A stretch of 64,000 nt of DNA from contig NZ_JAGGPT010000001.1 in the NCBI RefSeq assembly GCF_018613715.1, forward strand, positions 671,919 through 735,918. The letters are read 5' to 3'. This stretch comes from Chryseobacterium sp. ISL-6. GTDB taxonomy: Bacteria; Bacteroidota; Bacteroidia; Flavobacteriales; Weeksellaceae. This document shows, piece by piece, positions 36,456 to 44,556 of the stretch (positions are counted from its first letter, which is position 1; each line of letters begins with the position of its first letter). The notes beneath the pieces are model-generated. The model searched no databases and was not told the DNA's origin. It worked only from the letters and a program-made list of their open reading frames with translations. Position numbers and translations under genes: made by a program.

Positions 36456-36463
36456 TATATTTG
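36456..36463 (+). promoter_or_regulatory. Promoter of the peroxiredoxin gene (TATATTTG -7 element)
   Basis: TAnnTTTG motif 32 nt upstream of the start. TTTG copies at 36432-36435 and 36436-36439 lie 20 and 16 nt upstream, in the expected range for a -33 element. This is the best-formed promoter in the window. Confidence 0.65.
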
Positions 36464-36495
36464 CAACAGAAAATTAAATATAAAAACAGAAAATT

Positions 36496-37128
36496 ATGTC
36501 TTTAGTAGGAAAAAAATTCCCGAATCTAACAATCGATGCGATGTCTGAAATGGGTGATGATTTAAGAATCAACATTTTAGAACAAACAACTAAAAATCAA
36601 GAGAAAGTTATCTTATTCTGGTATCCAAAAGATTTCACTTTTGTTTGCCCTACAGAGCTTCACGCTTTTCAAGATGCTTTAGGTGAATTCGAAAAAAGAA
36701 ACACTAAAGTAATCGGAGCTTCATGTGATACTAACGAAGTACATTTTGCATGGTTAAATACTGCAAAAGATAATGGAGGTATTGAAGGAGTAACTTACCC
36801 ACTTTTAGCTGATACTCACAGACAATTAGCAAATATCTTAGGAATTGTAGATCAGGATTTCGATTATGATGATGAAGGAAATGAAAGCTTTACAGGATCT
36901 AACGTAACTTACAGAGCAACATATCTTATCGATGAAACAGGAAAGATTTTCCACGAGTCTGTAAACGATATGCCTCTTGGAAGAAACGTAAAAGAATATT
37001 TAAGATTAATTGATGCTTATACTCACGTTCAGAAGCATGGAGAAGTTTGTCCGGCAAACTGGGAAGAAGGTAAAGAAGCTATGAAAGCTGACAGAAATTC
37101 AACCGCTGAATATTTAGCTAAAAACTAA
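36496..37128 (+). CDS. 2-Cys peroxiredoxin (AhpC/TSA family)
   Basis: A 210-residue typical 2-Cys peroxiredoxin. The peroxidatic C51 is in 'DFTFVCPTELHAFQ' and the resolving C185 in 'GEVCPANWEEG'; the active-site P-x-x-x-T/S-x-x-C pattern is intact. It reduces H2O2 and organic hydroperoxides in the cytosol. A thioredoxin gene follows after a terminator-like hairpin, giving a plausible electron donor next door; no AhpF is seen here. Call is firm; exact peroxide preference unknown. Confidence 0.93.
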   Translation: MSLVGKKFPNLTIDAMSEMGDDLRINILEQTTKNQEKVILFWYPKDFTFVCPTELHAFQDALGEFEKRNTKVIGASCDTNEVHFAWLNTAKDNGGIEGVTYPLLADTHRQLANILGIVDQDFDYDDEGNESFTGSNVTYRATYLIDETGKIFHESVNDMPLGRNVKEYLRLIDAYTHVQKHGEVCPANWEEGKEAMKADRNSTAEYLAKN

Positions 37129-37139
37129 AAATAACAATG

Positions 37140-37160
37140 GGGTTTGAATTTTTCAGACCC
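37140..37160 (+). terminator. Hairpin between peroxiredoxin and thioredoxin genes
   Basis: Arms GGGTTTGAA and TTCAGACCC (one wobble) with a 3-nt loop, followed by TA then T8. It probably limits read-through so that peroxiredoxin exceeds thioredoxin. Confidence 0.75.
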
Positions 37161-37190
37161 TATTTTTTTTAATTAAAAATCACAACAATT

Positions 37191-37499
37191 ATGTATACAG
37201 AATTAACAGAAGATACGTTACAAAATATCGTTAATGACAATGAAAAAGTAGTCGTTCAATATGGCGCTACATGGTGTGGGAACTGTAGAATTATGAAACC
37301 TAAATTCAAAAAATTAGCTTCTGAAAATGACGCGATTCCATTCTTATATGTAGATGCAGAAAAATTACCAGAAAGTAGAAAATTAGCTAAAGTTGATAAC
37401 TTACCTACTTTTGCCATTTTCAAAAATGGAGAATTGGTGAATCAGGTTCAATCTAATCAGGCTGAAAGTTTAATTAACCTTTTTAATGAATTAGCATAA
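37191..37499 (+). CDS. Thioredoxin-family protein
   Basis: A 102-residue single-domain thioredoxin with active site W-C29-G-N-C32 in 'YGATWCGNCRIMKPKF'. The usual W-C-G-P-C proline is replaced by asparagine, and the cis-proline lies in 'VDNLPTFAIF'. Cytosolic (no signal). It probably reduces the upstream 2-Cys peroxiredoxin. Its stop overlaps the next start (TAATG). The G-N replacement should shift the redox potential compared with classical TrxA. Confidence 0.9.
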   Translation: MYTELTEDTLQNIVNDNEKVVVQYGATWCGNCRIMKPKFKKLASENDAIPFLYVDAEKLPESRKLAKVDNLPTFAIFKNGELVNQVQSNQAESLINLFNELA

Positions 37500-37747
37500 T
37501 GAAGTTACCTGTAATCAGACAATTTTATCAAAATCAGACCCCTGAAAACCTTGAAAAAACATTAGAAGTTTTAGAAAGCTTCAGTGAATTCAGAGGAACA
37601 AGTGAAGAGGACTTAAATGTTGCCGGAGAATTAATCACCAACATCTGTGGGGCTTTAGAAGTTCATGCTAATGTTCAAAACGGAATGAGCGAAAAAGATG
37701 CTTTAAACTCTTTTGCACAAAAGGTTTTAGGATCTATAGATAAATAA
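37499..37747 (+). CDS. Small conserved protein (DUF6952-like) coupled to thioredoxin
   Basis: This 82-residue, mostly helical cytosolic protein starts inside the thioredoxin stop codon (TAATG), so translation is coupled. It has a single cysteine in 'LITNICGALEVHANVQNG'. I recall this small family as a constant neighbour of peroxiredoxin-thioredoxin pairs in Flavobacteriia, but its function is not known to me. A role as accessory or adaptor to the peroxide-reducing module is only an inference from position. Confidence 0.75.
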   Translation: MKLPVIRQFYQNQTPENLEKTLEVLESFSEFRGTSEEDLNVAGELITNICGALEVHANVQNGMSEKDALNSFAQKVLGSIDK

Positions 37748-37810
37748 TATTGAATCGTAAGATTCAAAACTCAAAGTAAAGATTTAAAATCTGAGACTTA
37801 AATAATAAAA

Positions 37811-37841
37811 AAATCCCGATGATCTTACATCAGGATTTTTT
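37811..37841 (+). terminator. Terminator after the peroxiredoxin-thioredoxin module
   Basis: Arms AAATCC-GATG and CATC-GGATTT with one mismatch and a 6-nt loop, then a T-rich tract; also usable by the convergent VOC gene. Confidence 0.7.
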
Positions 37842-37862
37842 TGTTTTTTAGAAATTATTTTA

Positions 37863-38231
37863 TCAATCCCGCTGCTTAACAATAAAAACGGTACCGGCAG
37901 GATCTGTGATCCAATGCATATTATCAGGAATTTTTTCAAATTCATCACAGGTCTCTACTTTGTTATCTTTAAGATGAGATATTGCAGCAGCTACATCAGG
38001 TACGTTCAGTTCTAACCATGTTTCAGAATGGGTATAATTATCAACACAATCCAACCAGACCGTATTACCACCAAACTTCACTTCATGAGTTCTTGATACT
38101 GTTGGATTACTGATCGGCTTTTCTTCTACTTCCAGCTTTAGAATATCCTTATAAAAAGATACCGTCTGTTCGTATTTATTTTTAGGGATCTTTATGGCAA
38201 TATTAAGTCCGCCTTCAAATTTTGCTTCCAT
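37863..38231 (-). CDS. VOC-superfamily (glyoxalase-like) protein
   Basis: A 122-residue single vicinal-oxygen-chelate domain: beta-alpha-beta-beta-beta halves with 'ALKIPKNKYEQTVSFYKDIL'-type start, 'VKFGGNTVWLDCVDNYTHSE' and 'MHWITDPAGTVFIVKQRD' at the end. Members include glyoxalases, fosfomycin-resistance proteins and dioxygenases, or non-enzymatic binders. The possible metal residues are too few to name a reaction. Separate from the BI-1 gene by a strong hairpin. Family call is good; function open. Confidence 0.8.
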   Translation of the reverse strand: MEAKFEGGLNIAIKIPKNKYEQTVSFYKDILKLEVEEKPISNPTVSRTHEVKFGGNTVWLDCVDNYTHSETWLELNVPDVAAAISHLKDNKVETCDEFEKIPDNMHWITDPAGTVFIVKQRD

Positions 38232-38289
38232 AATTAAGTTTTTGTTTTTAAAGTGTTTTCCAAATTACACAAATTGAACAGAAATTAAA

Positions 38290-38315
38290 AATCCCGATGA
38301 AATTTCACCGGGATT
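38290..38315 (-). terminator. Terminator of the Bax-inhibitor-like gene
   Basis: Arms AATCCCG and CGGGATT, extended by TGAAATTTCA in the middle; T-rich tract on the minus strand. Confidence 0.8.
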
Positions 38316-38345
38316 ATATTTATCATTACTTGTTTAGTATCTTGA

Positions 38346-39032
38346 TTAGCTTCTTCTGCTCATCAGGATGCTTAAGATATACCAGAATAAAAGCATGATC
38401 GAAGCAAAAAGCTGAAGAGCTGCTCCCACATACTGATCTGTACCATAAGAATCTTTAAGTTTGCTTGTTTGATATAAAATGGTGGCAGAAGCCAGAATTA
38501 CCATTCCAACAGAGAACCAAAGTCCAAGGTTAAATCCAAAGATCATTCCCGCTACAATAAGACCTATTGAAACAAATCCACCAATTACGATGATATTTCT
38601 CAGGAATGAAAAATCTCTTTTAGAAGTAAATGCAACAGCTGATATCCCGGCAAACATAGCAACAGTTAAAGTAGCGGCCTGAAAGATAACATTGGGCCCG
38701 GAATATACCATCGCAATATAAATCAGTGGCAGGAAAATAACAGCTTCCAACAATACATAAAATCCAAGTCCTAAGTATTGAGTTGATTTGCTTTGTGATA
38801 ATGACCATTTGGAAGCTAAAATAGAGGCAATCCAGAAAACCCCGATGATCAGTAACCATGCGTATTTCTGAGCAAACATCATATAGATTAACTCAGCAGG
38901 AACGGTTTTCAATAAAATAGTTTCAACCCCGATAAATGCAAGGATCGAAAGTGCAACGTGTAAGTACGTTTTCTTGTAAAAATCAGCTTTTTCCACGTCC
39001 GTAGATTGAGCTACTAAAATATCTTTAGTCAT
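38346..39032 (-). CDS. Bax inhibitor-1/YccA-family membrane protein
   Basis: The 228-residue protein has seven hydrophobic segments and the family pattern: 'FYKKTYLHVALSILAFIGVE' at TM1, 'YLGLGFYVLLEAVIFLPLIY' and 'LTVAMFAGISAVAFTSKRDF' in the middle. A conserved D pair is near the C-terminus ('SKLKDSYGTDQYVGAALQLF'). BI-1/YccA proteins are pH-sensitive calcium leak channels or FtsH modulators. It sits in the inner membrane. It forms a leftward run with the exported protein gene upstream (29-nt gap). Exact role unknown. Confidence 0.9.
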   Translation of the reverse strand: MTKDILVAQSTDVEKADFYKKTYLHVALSILAFIGVETILLKTVPAELIYMMFAQKYAWLLIIGVFWIASILASKWSLSQSKSTQYLGLGFYVLLEAVIFLPLIYIAMVYSGPNVIFQAATLTVAMFAGISAVAFTSKRDFSFLRNIIVIGGFVSIGLIVAGMIFGFNLGLWFSVGMVILASATILYQTSKLKDSYGTDQYVGAALQLFASIMLLFWYILSILMSRRS

Positions 39033-39061
39033 AGTTTATATTTTCTTTAAATATAACGAAA

Positions 39062-39517
39062 TTATTTATTTTTCTCTTCCGGTTTTACTCCAATAATCTT
39101 GCCATCGTCCTCAAATAAAACGTTAACGAGATCTTTTGGTAGAGAGGATTTGTCATCCGAATATTTATATTGGATCATAGGATAACTAACCCCATCCATT
39201 AGTGTTTGATGATCTGATTTAAAAACTTCCATTTTTCTATCCAATTGAATACCATTCGATAATTTTTCCAGAACTTTATCCGTAACCAGAGTTTTTACCT
39301 TTTCAGAAATTAGATCATCAATTGCCTTACGATCAGTAGGGGTCTTTAAAGCCTTTATAAATGCAAAGTACTTTTCATTGTATAGGGCGATCTTCTCTTT
39401 ACTTACTTCTACAGCTGCTTCCTTTTTATCATTGTTCTCAACCTTTACATCCACAACTTTCTGAGAAAAGAAAAATTGAGCTAAAAAAAGTGTTACTGCT
39501 AAGAATATTTTTTTCAT
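39062..39517 (-). CDS. Exported protein of unknown function
   Basis: A 151-residue protein with signal peptide MKKIFLAVTLFLAQFFFSQ and a charged, helical mature part ('EVSKEKIALYNEKYFAFIKA', 'AIDDLISEKVKTLV') followed by a short beta-region ('VSYPMIQYKYSDDKSSLP'). I do not recognise a domain. It lies 24 nt after the acyl-CoA reductase stop and 29 nt before the Bax-inhibitor-like gene, all co-directional, so the three may share a transcript. Confidence 0.65.
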   Translation of the reverse strand: MKKIFLAVTLFLAQFFFSQKVVDVKVENNDKKEAAVEVSKEKIALYNEKYFAFIKALKTPTDRKAIDDLISEKVKTLVTDKVLEKLSNGIQLDRKMEVFKSDHQTLMDGVSYPMIQYKYSDDKSSLPKDLVNVLFEDDGKIIGVKPEEKNK

Positions 39518-39541
39518 ATAATGAGATTTGGTTCTATAAAG

Positions 39542-40576
39542 TTAGACTATTTCTAGAAACTTCATAGTATCCACATTATCCGCATAAGTATCTAAGCCCG
39601 GATTTTGTGCTTCCCCAAAATGAATAGAATCAAATCCCAATTCATCCTTAGCTACAATACACTGAATGTCTTCTTCATTTTCTGTAATAAAATTTTTCAC
39701 GTCATCTAAAGAAGAATATCTGCTAAAATTAATAACCGAAAGTGGACTGAATAATTTATCATCCTCTTTTAACATGACAAAATTATTATCCCAAAACAGA
39801 TCTCTGTTCAAAAGATAAACCGCTTTGTTATAGTCGTAATTATTGGCATATTTATGATGGTTGATAATATCCTGGTATTCTAAAAAGCTCTCAAACAGCC
39901 TGTCAATTAAAAAATCTTCAGGAATAAAAATCCGGGTTACATTTCTACAGCCTAATCCAAAATATTGGAAAATATCTTTTGCTAAAAGTTGTAATTCGGC
40001 TTCTGTCTCGTCACCTTTTAAAACAGCAACGGAAGTCCTGTTTTTACGAATGATATTCAAATGATTTTTAAAATAATATTCAAGATACCTTGCTGTGTTG
40101 TTACTTCCTGTAGCAATAACGGCGTCGAAGTTTTCCAATCTCTCAACAAACTCATACTCCACTTGGTCATTTGAAAACTCTTTCCATTTCTTTAATAAAA
40201 AAGGAACCGTGTATTTATCTTTTGAAGATAGTTTGATCACTGGAATGTGATTGCTTAAAACTACAGAAATCACATCATGCCATCCAACTAACGGAATATT
40301 TCCAGCTAAGATTAACCCTACTCTTTTTGGAGTTTTGGAAGCAGAATAATCTTTAAGCCAATTCTTTATATTCTCTTCCCTCAGTAAATCTGCCCATTGT
40401 TTGAAAGCAAATTTCTGATTATCAATAGTAAACCATGGGTTCTCTATTTCAGACTTCTTTAATAATAATTCAAATTCAGAATCATCTTCATTAAATTCTT
40501 CCGTACTTTTTGCTAAATACGCTCTTATATAATCACTTAGTTTAATAAGTCCTAAAACTTGATTTTCGATATTCAT
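39542..40576 (-). CDS. Acyl-CoA reductase (LuxC-like) family protein
   Basis: This 344-residue aldehyde-dehydrogenase-fold protein resembles the LuxC-type acyl-CoA reductases kept across Flavobacteriia. 'PKRVGLILAGNIPLVGWHDV' is the N-terminal family signature; the putative catalytic cysteine is in 'YFGLGCRNVTRIFIPED'; 'VIATGSNNTARYLEYYF' is the nucleotide-loop region. It would reduce a fatty acyl-CoA to aldehyde with NAD(P)H. It is divergent from a ferredoxin gene, a pairing seen in this group. The physiological product is unknown. Confidence 0.85.
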   Translation of the reverse strand: MNIENQVLGLIKLSDYIRAYLAKSTEEFNEDDSEFELLLKKSEIENPWFTIDNQKFAFKQWADLLREENIKNWLKDYSASKTPKRVGLILAGNIPLVGWHDVISVVLSNHIPVIKLSSKDKYTVPFLLKKWKEFSNDQVEYEFVERLENFDAVIATGSNNTARYLEYYFKNHLNIIRKNRTSVAVLKGDETEAELQLLAKDIFQYFGLGCRNVTRIFIPEDFLIDRLFESFLEYQDIINHHKYANNYDYNKAVYLLNRDLFWDNNFVMLKEDDKLFSPLSVINFSRYSSLDDVKNFITENEEDIQCIVAKDELGFDSIHFGEAQNPGLDTYADNVDTMKFLEIV

Positions 40577-40604
40577 AATTACTGTAAAATTGGGGAATAT
40601 TTTG

Positions 40605-40612
40605 TAATTTTG
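40605..40612 (+). promoter_or_regulatory. Putative -7 element (TAATTTTG) of the ferredoxin gene
   Basis: TAnnTTTG match, 23 nt upstream of the start; a TTG occurs upstream but at short spacing. Confidence 0.45.
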
Positions 40613-40635
40613 TGCAAATTTAAAAAAAATTAGCG

Positions 40636-40986
40636 ATGGCTATTAAAATAACTGATGAATGCATTAATTGTGGAGCCTGCGAACCAGAGTGCCCAAATAC
40701 TGCAATATATGAAGGAGCCGTAGATTGGAAAGCTTCCGAAGGTACTGAATTAAAAGGTACTATAACATTGCCATCAGGACTAACAGTGGATGCAGATTCA
40801 CCTCAGGAACCTGTAAGTGATGATGTTTACTTTATTGTTACTGATAAATGTACAGAGTGTAAAGGATTCCATGAAGAACCACAATGTGCCGCAGTTTGTC
40901 CTGTAGATTGCTGTGTCCCAGATGAGGATCATGTAGAGTCTGAAGAAGCTTTACTTAATAAAAAAGCGTTCTTACACGGTGAATAA
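40636..40986 (+). CDS. 4Fe-4S dicluster ferredoxin
   Basis: A 116-residue acidic cytosolic protein with two cluster motifs. The first, '[13 protein letters not shown]', has C-x2-C-x2-C-x3-C-P. The second, '[22 protein letters not shown]', has the longer C-x2-C-x8-C-x3-C spacing of Allochromatium/YfhL-type ferredoxins. It carries low-potential electrons; partners are not evident here. It is monocistronic, between a -7 motif and a terminator, and divergent from the acyl-CoA reductase gene. Confidence 0.93.
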   Translation: MAIKITDECINCGACEPECPNTAIYEGAVDWKASEGTELKGTITLPSGLTVDADSPQEPVSDDVYFIVTDKCTECKGFHEEPQCAAVCPVDCCVPDEDHVESEEALLNKKAFLHGE

Positions 40987-40992
40987 AAAATG

Positions 40993-41015
40993 CCGTCTCA
41001 TCAATTATGGGACGG
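40993..41015 (+). terminator. Terminator after the ferredoxin gene
   Basis: Arms CCGTCTCA and TGGGACGG (one wobble) with a 7-nt loop and a T7 tract. Confidence 0.85.
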
Positions 41016-41107
41016 TTTTTTTAATTATAAATTGAAAGATCTATTAAAAATATTAAAAGTGAAACCACAGGTTTTCAAAAGCCTGTAACAACCAAAAAAA
41101 TAAAAAT

Positions 41108-42172
41108 ATGAGCAAAAAGCACAATTTCAGCGCAGGACCATGTATCTTACCAGAAGAGGTATTTCAAAAATCAGCAGAGGCTATTCTTGATTTCAATGGT
41201 ATCGGATTATCGATCCTTGAAATTTCTCACAGAAGCAAAGATTTTGTTGCTGTAATGGATGAAGCGCGTGCCATTGTAAAAAGACTGATGAACCTTGGTG
41301 ATGATTATGAAGTATTATATTTAGGCGGTGGTGCTAGCTTACAGTTTGCAATGGTTCCTTACAACCTGATGAAAGTGGGCGGAAAAGCGGCTTATCTGGA
41401 TACCGGAACTTGGGCTGCAGGAGCTATTAAAGAAGCGAAAAAAGTTGGAACTGTAGATGTTTTAGGTTCTTCAAAAGAAGAGAATTATTCTTTCATTCCA
41501 AAAGATTATACCGTTTCTTCAGATTATGATTATTTCCATTGCACATCAAATAATACCATTTATGGAACTCAAATGAAGTCATTTCCAGAAGTAGATACTT
41601 TAATGGTTTGTGATATGAGTTCTGATATTTTCTCAAGACAGCTTGATTTCAGTAAATTTGATTTGATTTATGCTGGAGCTCAGAAGAATATGGGACCTGC
41701 AGGAGTAACATTGGTTGTTGTAAAAAAAGATATTCTTGGAAAAACGGGAAGAGAAAATATGCCTTCTTATTTTGATTATGAACAGCATATCAATAAAGAA
41801 TCAATGTATAACACTCCACCGGTTTTCCCTGTTTATGCTTCTTTATTAACGCTTCAATATCTTGAAAGAAATGGTGGAATTGCAGCTGCAGAGCAAAGAA
41901 ATGAGGCAAAAGCCAAACTTCTTTATGACGAAATAGACAACAATCCCCTATTTGAAACGTTCTGTGTAAAAGAAGATCGCTCTCTAATGAACGTTTCTTT
42001 CAAATTATTAGACGAAACAAAAAAAGAAGCTTTTGACAATGCATGGAAAGCAGCAGGAATTAATGGATTAAACGGACACAGAAGTTTAGGAGGTTACAGA
42101 GCTAGTTTATACAATGCACTCCCTATCGAAAGCGTTCAGGTTTTGGTTGATGTAATGAAATCTATCAAGTAA
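41108..42172 (+). CDS. serC: Phosphoserine aminotransferase
   Basis: A 354-residue fold-type I PLP enzyme that makes 3-phosphoserine from 3-phosphohydroxypyruvate and glutamate. Marks are the N-terminal 'HNFSAGPCILPEEVF', 'GGGASLQFAMVPYNLM', PLP lysine K193 in 'IYAGAQKNMGPAGVTL' and the C-terminal 'GHRSLGGYRASLYNALP' phosphate-binding segment. It is followed by serA at 115 nt and then DUF1015, the usual Bacteroidota serine-synthesis order. Call is firm. Confidence 0.96.
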   Translation: MSKKHNFSAGPCILPEEVFQKSAEAILDFNGIGLSILEISHRSKDFVAVMDEARAIVKRLMNLGDDYEVLYLGGGASLQFAMVPYNLMKVGGKAAYLDTGTWAAGAIKEAKKVGTVDVLGSSKEENYSFIPKDYTVSSDYDYFHCTSNNTIYGTQMKSFPEVDTLMVCDMSSDIFSRQLDFSKFDLIYAGAQKNMGPAGVTLVVVKKDILGKTGRENMPSYFDYEQHINKESMYNTPPVFPVYASLLTLQYLERNGGIAAAEQRNEAKAKLLYDEIDNNPLFETFCVKEDRSLMNVSFKLLDETKKEAFDNAWKAAGINGLNGHRSLGGYRASLYNALPIESVQVLVDVMKSIK

Positions 42173-42287
42173 TTCAAACATTAAAGAATTAAAAGATTGT
42201 AGTGCTAATAATAATTTTATTAATTTGCAAACCAATTTTAAATATTTAAATTCTTCAATCTTTAAATTTTTTAAATAAAAAGAAAGT

Positions 42288-43253
42288 ATGAAAGTCTTAG
42301 CTAACGATGGAATTTCCAAAGCGGGAGAATTAGCTTTAAAAGAAGCAGGAATTGAGATTCTGAATAACCGTGTTGCACAGGATCACGTCATTAATTTCAT
42401 TAACGAAAATAATGTTGATGTTCTTTTGGTTAGAAGTGCCACTAAAGTAAGACAAGATCTTATTGATGCCTGTCCTGGTCTTCAGATCATAGGAAGAGGT
42501 GGCATCGGAATGGATAATATTGATGTTGATTATGCTAAAAGCAAGGGCATCCAGGTAATCAATACACCAACAGCATCTTCAAAATCTGTTGCCGAATTGG
42601 TATTTGCTCACTTCTTTTCTTTAGCCCGATTCTTACACGAATCCAATAGACTGATGCCTTTGGAAGGAGAAACTCATTTCGATGCGATGAAAAAATCGTT
42701 CAGTAATGCGTATGAACTTTCAGGAAAAACATTGGGAGTAATTGGTTTCGGAAGCATAGGCCAGGAGGTTGTAAAGATGGGAATATCTTTAGGAATGAAG
42801 GTGAAAGTTTTAACCCGAAAACCTAAAACAAAAACGCTTTCTTTATCATTTTTTGACGGACAAACAGTGAACTTTGAAATTGAATCCACAAACGATACAG
42901 ATGCTTTCTACAAGGATACTGATTTTATAAGCATTAATACGCCTAAGACAAATGAATATATCATAGACACCGCACAATTTGAAAAGATGAAAGATGGTGT
43001 TTATATTGTAAATACTGCAAGGGGCGGTGTAATTAATGAAGTTTCACTACTCGATTTTATCGAATCCGGTAAGGTAGCAGGCGCAGCATTGGACGTTTTT
43101 GAAAACGAACCGAGCCCTGAACTGACTTTATTGATGAACCCATCATTATCTCTTTCTCCCCATATTGGTGGAAATACAGTAGATGCTCAGGAAAAAATCG
43201 GAGTTGAACTTGCAGAACAAATTATCAAGCTACAAAAAGAAACTATAAAATAA
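42288..43253 (+). CDS. serA: D-3-phosphoglycerate dehydrogenase (short form)
   Basis: A 321-residue D-2-hydroxyacid dehydrogenase with NAD motif 'LGVIGFGSIGQEV', the catalytic R in 'IVNTARGGVINE', E in 'VFENEPSP' and H in 'LSPHIGGNT'. 'LQIIGRGGIGMDNIDVDYAK' is typical of SerA. The C-terminal ACT regulatory domain of E. coli SerA is absent, so serine feedback control at that site is not expected. Adjacent serC supports phosphoglycerate as the substrate. The DUF1015 gene starts 2 nt after its stop. Confidence 0.93.
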   Translation: MKVLANDGISKAGELALKEAGIEILNNRVAQDHVINFINENNVDVLLVRSATKVRQDLIDACPGLQIIGRGGIGMDNIDVDYAKSKGIQVINTPTASSKSVAELVFAHFFSLARFLHESNRLMPLEGETHFDAMKKSFSNAYELSGKTLGVIGFGSIGQEVVKMGISLGMKVKVLTRKPKTKTLSLSFFDGQTVNFEIESTNDTDAFYKDTDFISINTPKTNEYIIDTAQFEKMKDGVYIVNTARGGVINEVSLLDFIESGKVAGAALDVFENEPSPELTLLMNPSLSLSPHIGGNTVDAQEKIGVELAEQIIKLQKETIK

Positions 43254-43255
43254 AT

Positions 43256-44500
43256 ATGCCTGTTTTTAAACCATTTCGCGGAATTAGACCTCATAAAGAC
43301 TTTGAGCAGACTTTTCCAACACATCCATTAGACAATTTCACTCAAGAGGAAATTGCCGAAAAAGCTCAGGTTGAGAACACTTACATTAATATGATAAAAC
43401 CTTATGTTGTAAGTAAATCTAAAGATATTGACCGGAATTTAAGAAAGATCCGTTCTACTTTTGAAGAACTTATGGACGAGAAAAAACTTGTCCAGGACAG
43501 TTCAGCATACTATCTTTATGAGCAGATCTACCCCAGCAAACAGGTTTTCAGAGGATTGCTTGGTCTAACCAGTCTTGAAGATTTCTGGAATGGGAAGATT
43601 AAAAGACATGAAAGTACCATTCCTCAGAAAAAAGAAAAACTGGCCCATTATCTTGAAAAAGTAAACCTACAGGCTGAGCCTGTACTCCTTACCTATCCAT
43701 CAAATTCGAAAGTTGAGCTACTGATGAATCACGAGGAGAAAAATGTACCTATTTTCAATCATGTCGATTCTAAAGGAATCAGACATAAAATCTGGAGAAT
43801 TGATAACCGTCTAAAACTACAGCAGTTTAAGGAAGTGATCGAACAGATCGATTCTTTCTACATTGCTGATGGTCACCACAGAATTGGCTCTACTGCATTG
43901 AATGCCAAGCATCATAAGGATAAAAATAAAAGACATAACGGTACTGAAGCATACAATTTTGTATTTAGTTTTATCGTTTCCAATCAGTCTATTAAAATTC
44001 ATGATTACAATAGAATTGTAGCTGATATTAATGGTTTATCGACTGCCGACTTCTTAAAGCAGCTTGAACATTATTTTCTAATTCATGAAAAAGAAGAAAC
44101 GGCTTACTATCCTTCGCAAAAATTCCACATGTCGATGTATCTGGATGGTAAATTCTACTCTTTACACGTAAAGCATGATCTTCGTTCTCAGGAGATGTCA
44201 TTAGACAATCTTGATCACCATCTTTTGGATAAATATATATTTAAGGATATTTTGAAAATTGAAGATCCTGATAGTTCAGATAAAATTTCTTATATTAAAG
44301 GGACTTCTAATCTTGAAGGAATCAGTCTATTAAAAGAAAAAATCGACAATGGCGAAGGTCGTGTAGGTTTCGGGATCTATCCTGTAAGTTTTAATGATAT
44401 GATTAAAATTTCAGATCTCAAATTAAGCATGCCTCCGAAATGTACATTTATTGAGCCTAAATTAGTTACAGCACTATTAATGTACGACATGAAACCTTAG
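43256..44500 (+). CDS. DUF1015-family protein, serine-operon partner
   Basis: The 414-residue cytosolic protein has the DUF1015 signature set: 'VFKPFRGIRPHKDF' at the N-terminus, 'FYIADGHHRIGSTALNAKHH' with its metal-like D-G-H-H, 'NFVFSFIVSNQSIKIHDYNR' and 'GFGIYPVSFNDMIKIS'. It follows serA by 2 nt and is translationally linked to serC-serA. The D-G-H-H-R motif recalls ParB/sulfiredoxin-type kinases, and SerK-like ADP-dependent serine kinases share it, so serine phosphorylation is a reasonable but unproven idea. Confidence 0.85.
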   Translation: MPVFKPFRGIRPHKDFEQTFPTHPLDNFTQEEIAEKAQVENTYINMIKPYVVSKSKDIDRNLRKIRSTFEELMDEKKLVQDSSAYYLYEQIYPSKQVFRGLLGLTSLEDFWNGKIKRHESTIPQKKEKLAHYLEKVNLQAEPVLLTYPSNSKVELLMNHEEKNVPIFNHVDSKGIRHKIWRIDNRLKLQQFKEVIEQIDSFYIADGHHRIGSTALNAKHHKDKNKRHNGTEAYNFVFSFIVSNQSIKIHDYNRIVADINGLSTADFLKQLEHYFLIHEKEETAYYPSQKFHMSMYLDGKFYSLHVKHDLRSQEMSLDNLDHHLLDKYIFKDILKIEDPDSSDKISYIKGTSNLEGISLLKEKIDNGEGRVGFGIYPVSFNDMIKISDLKLSMPPKCTFIEPKLVTALLMYDMKP

Positions 44501-44556
44501 ATTATTTCTATTTTTTTCCTACTTTTATAGACGGAAAAGAAAAGGTAAATCAAAAA

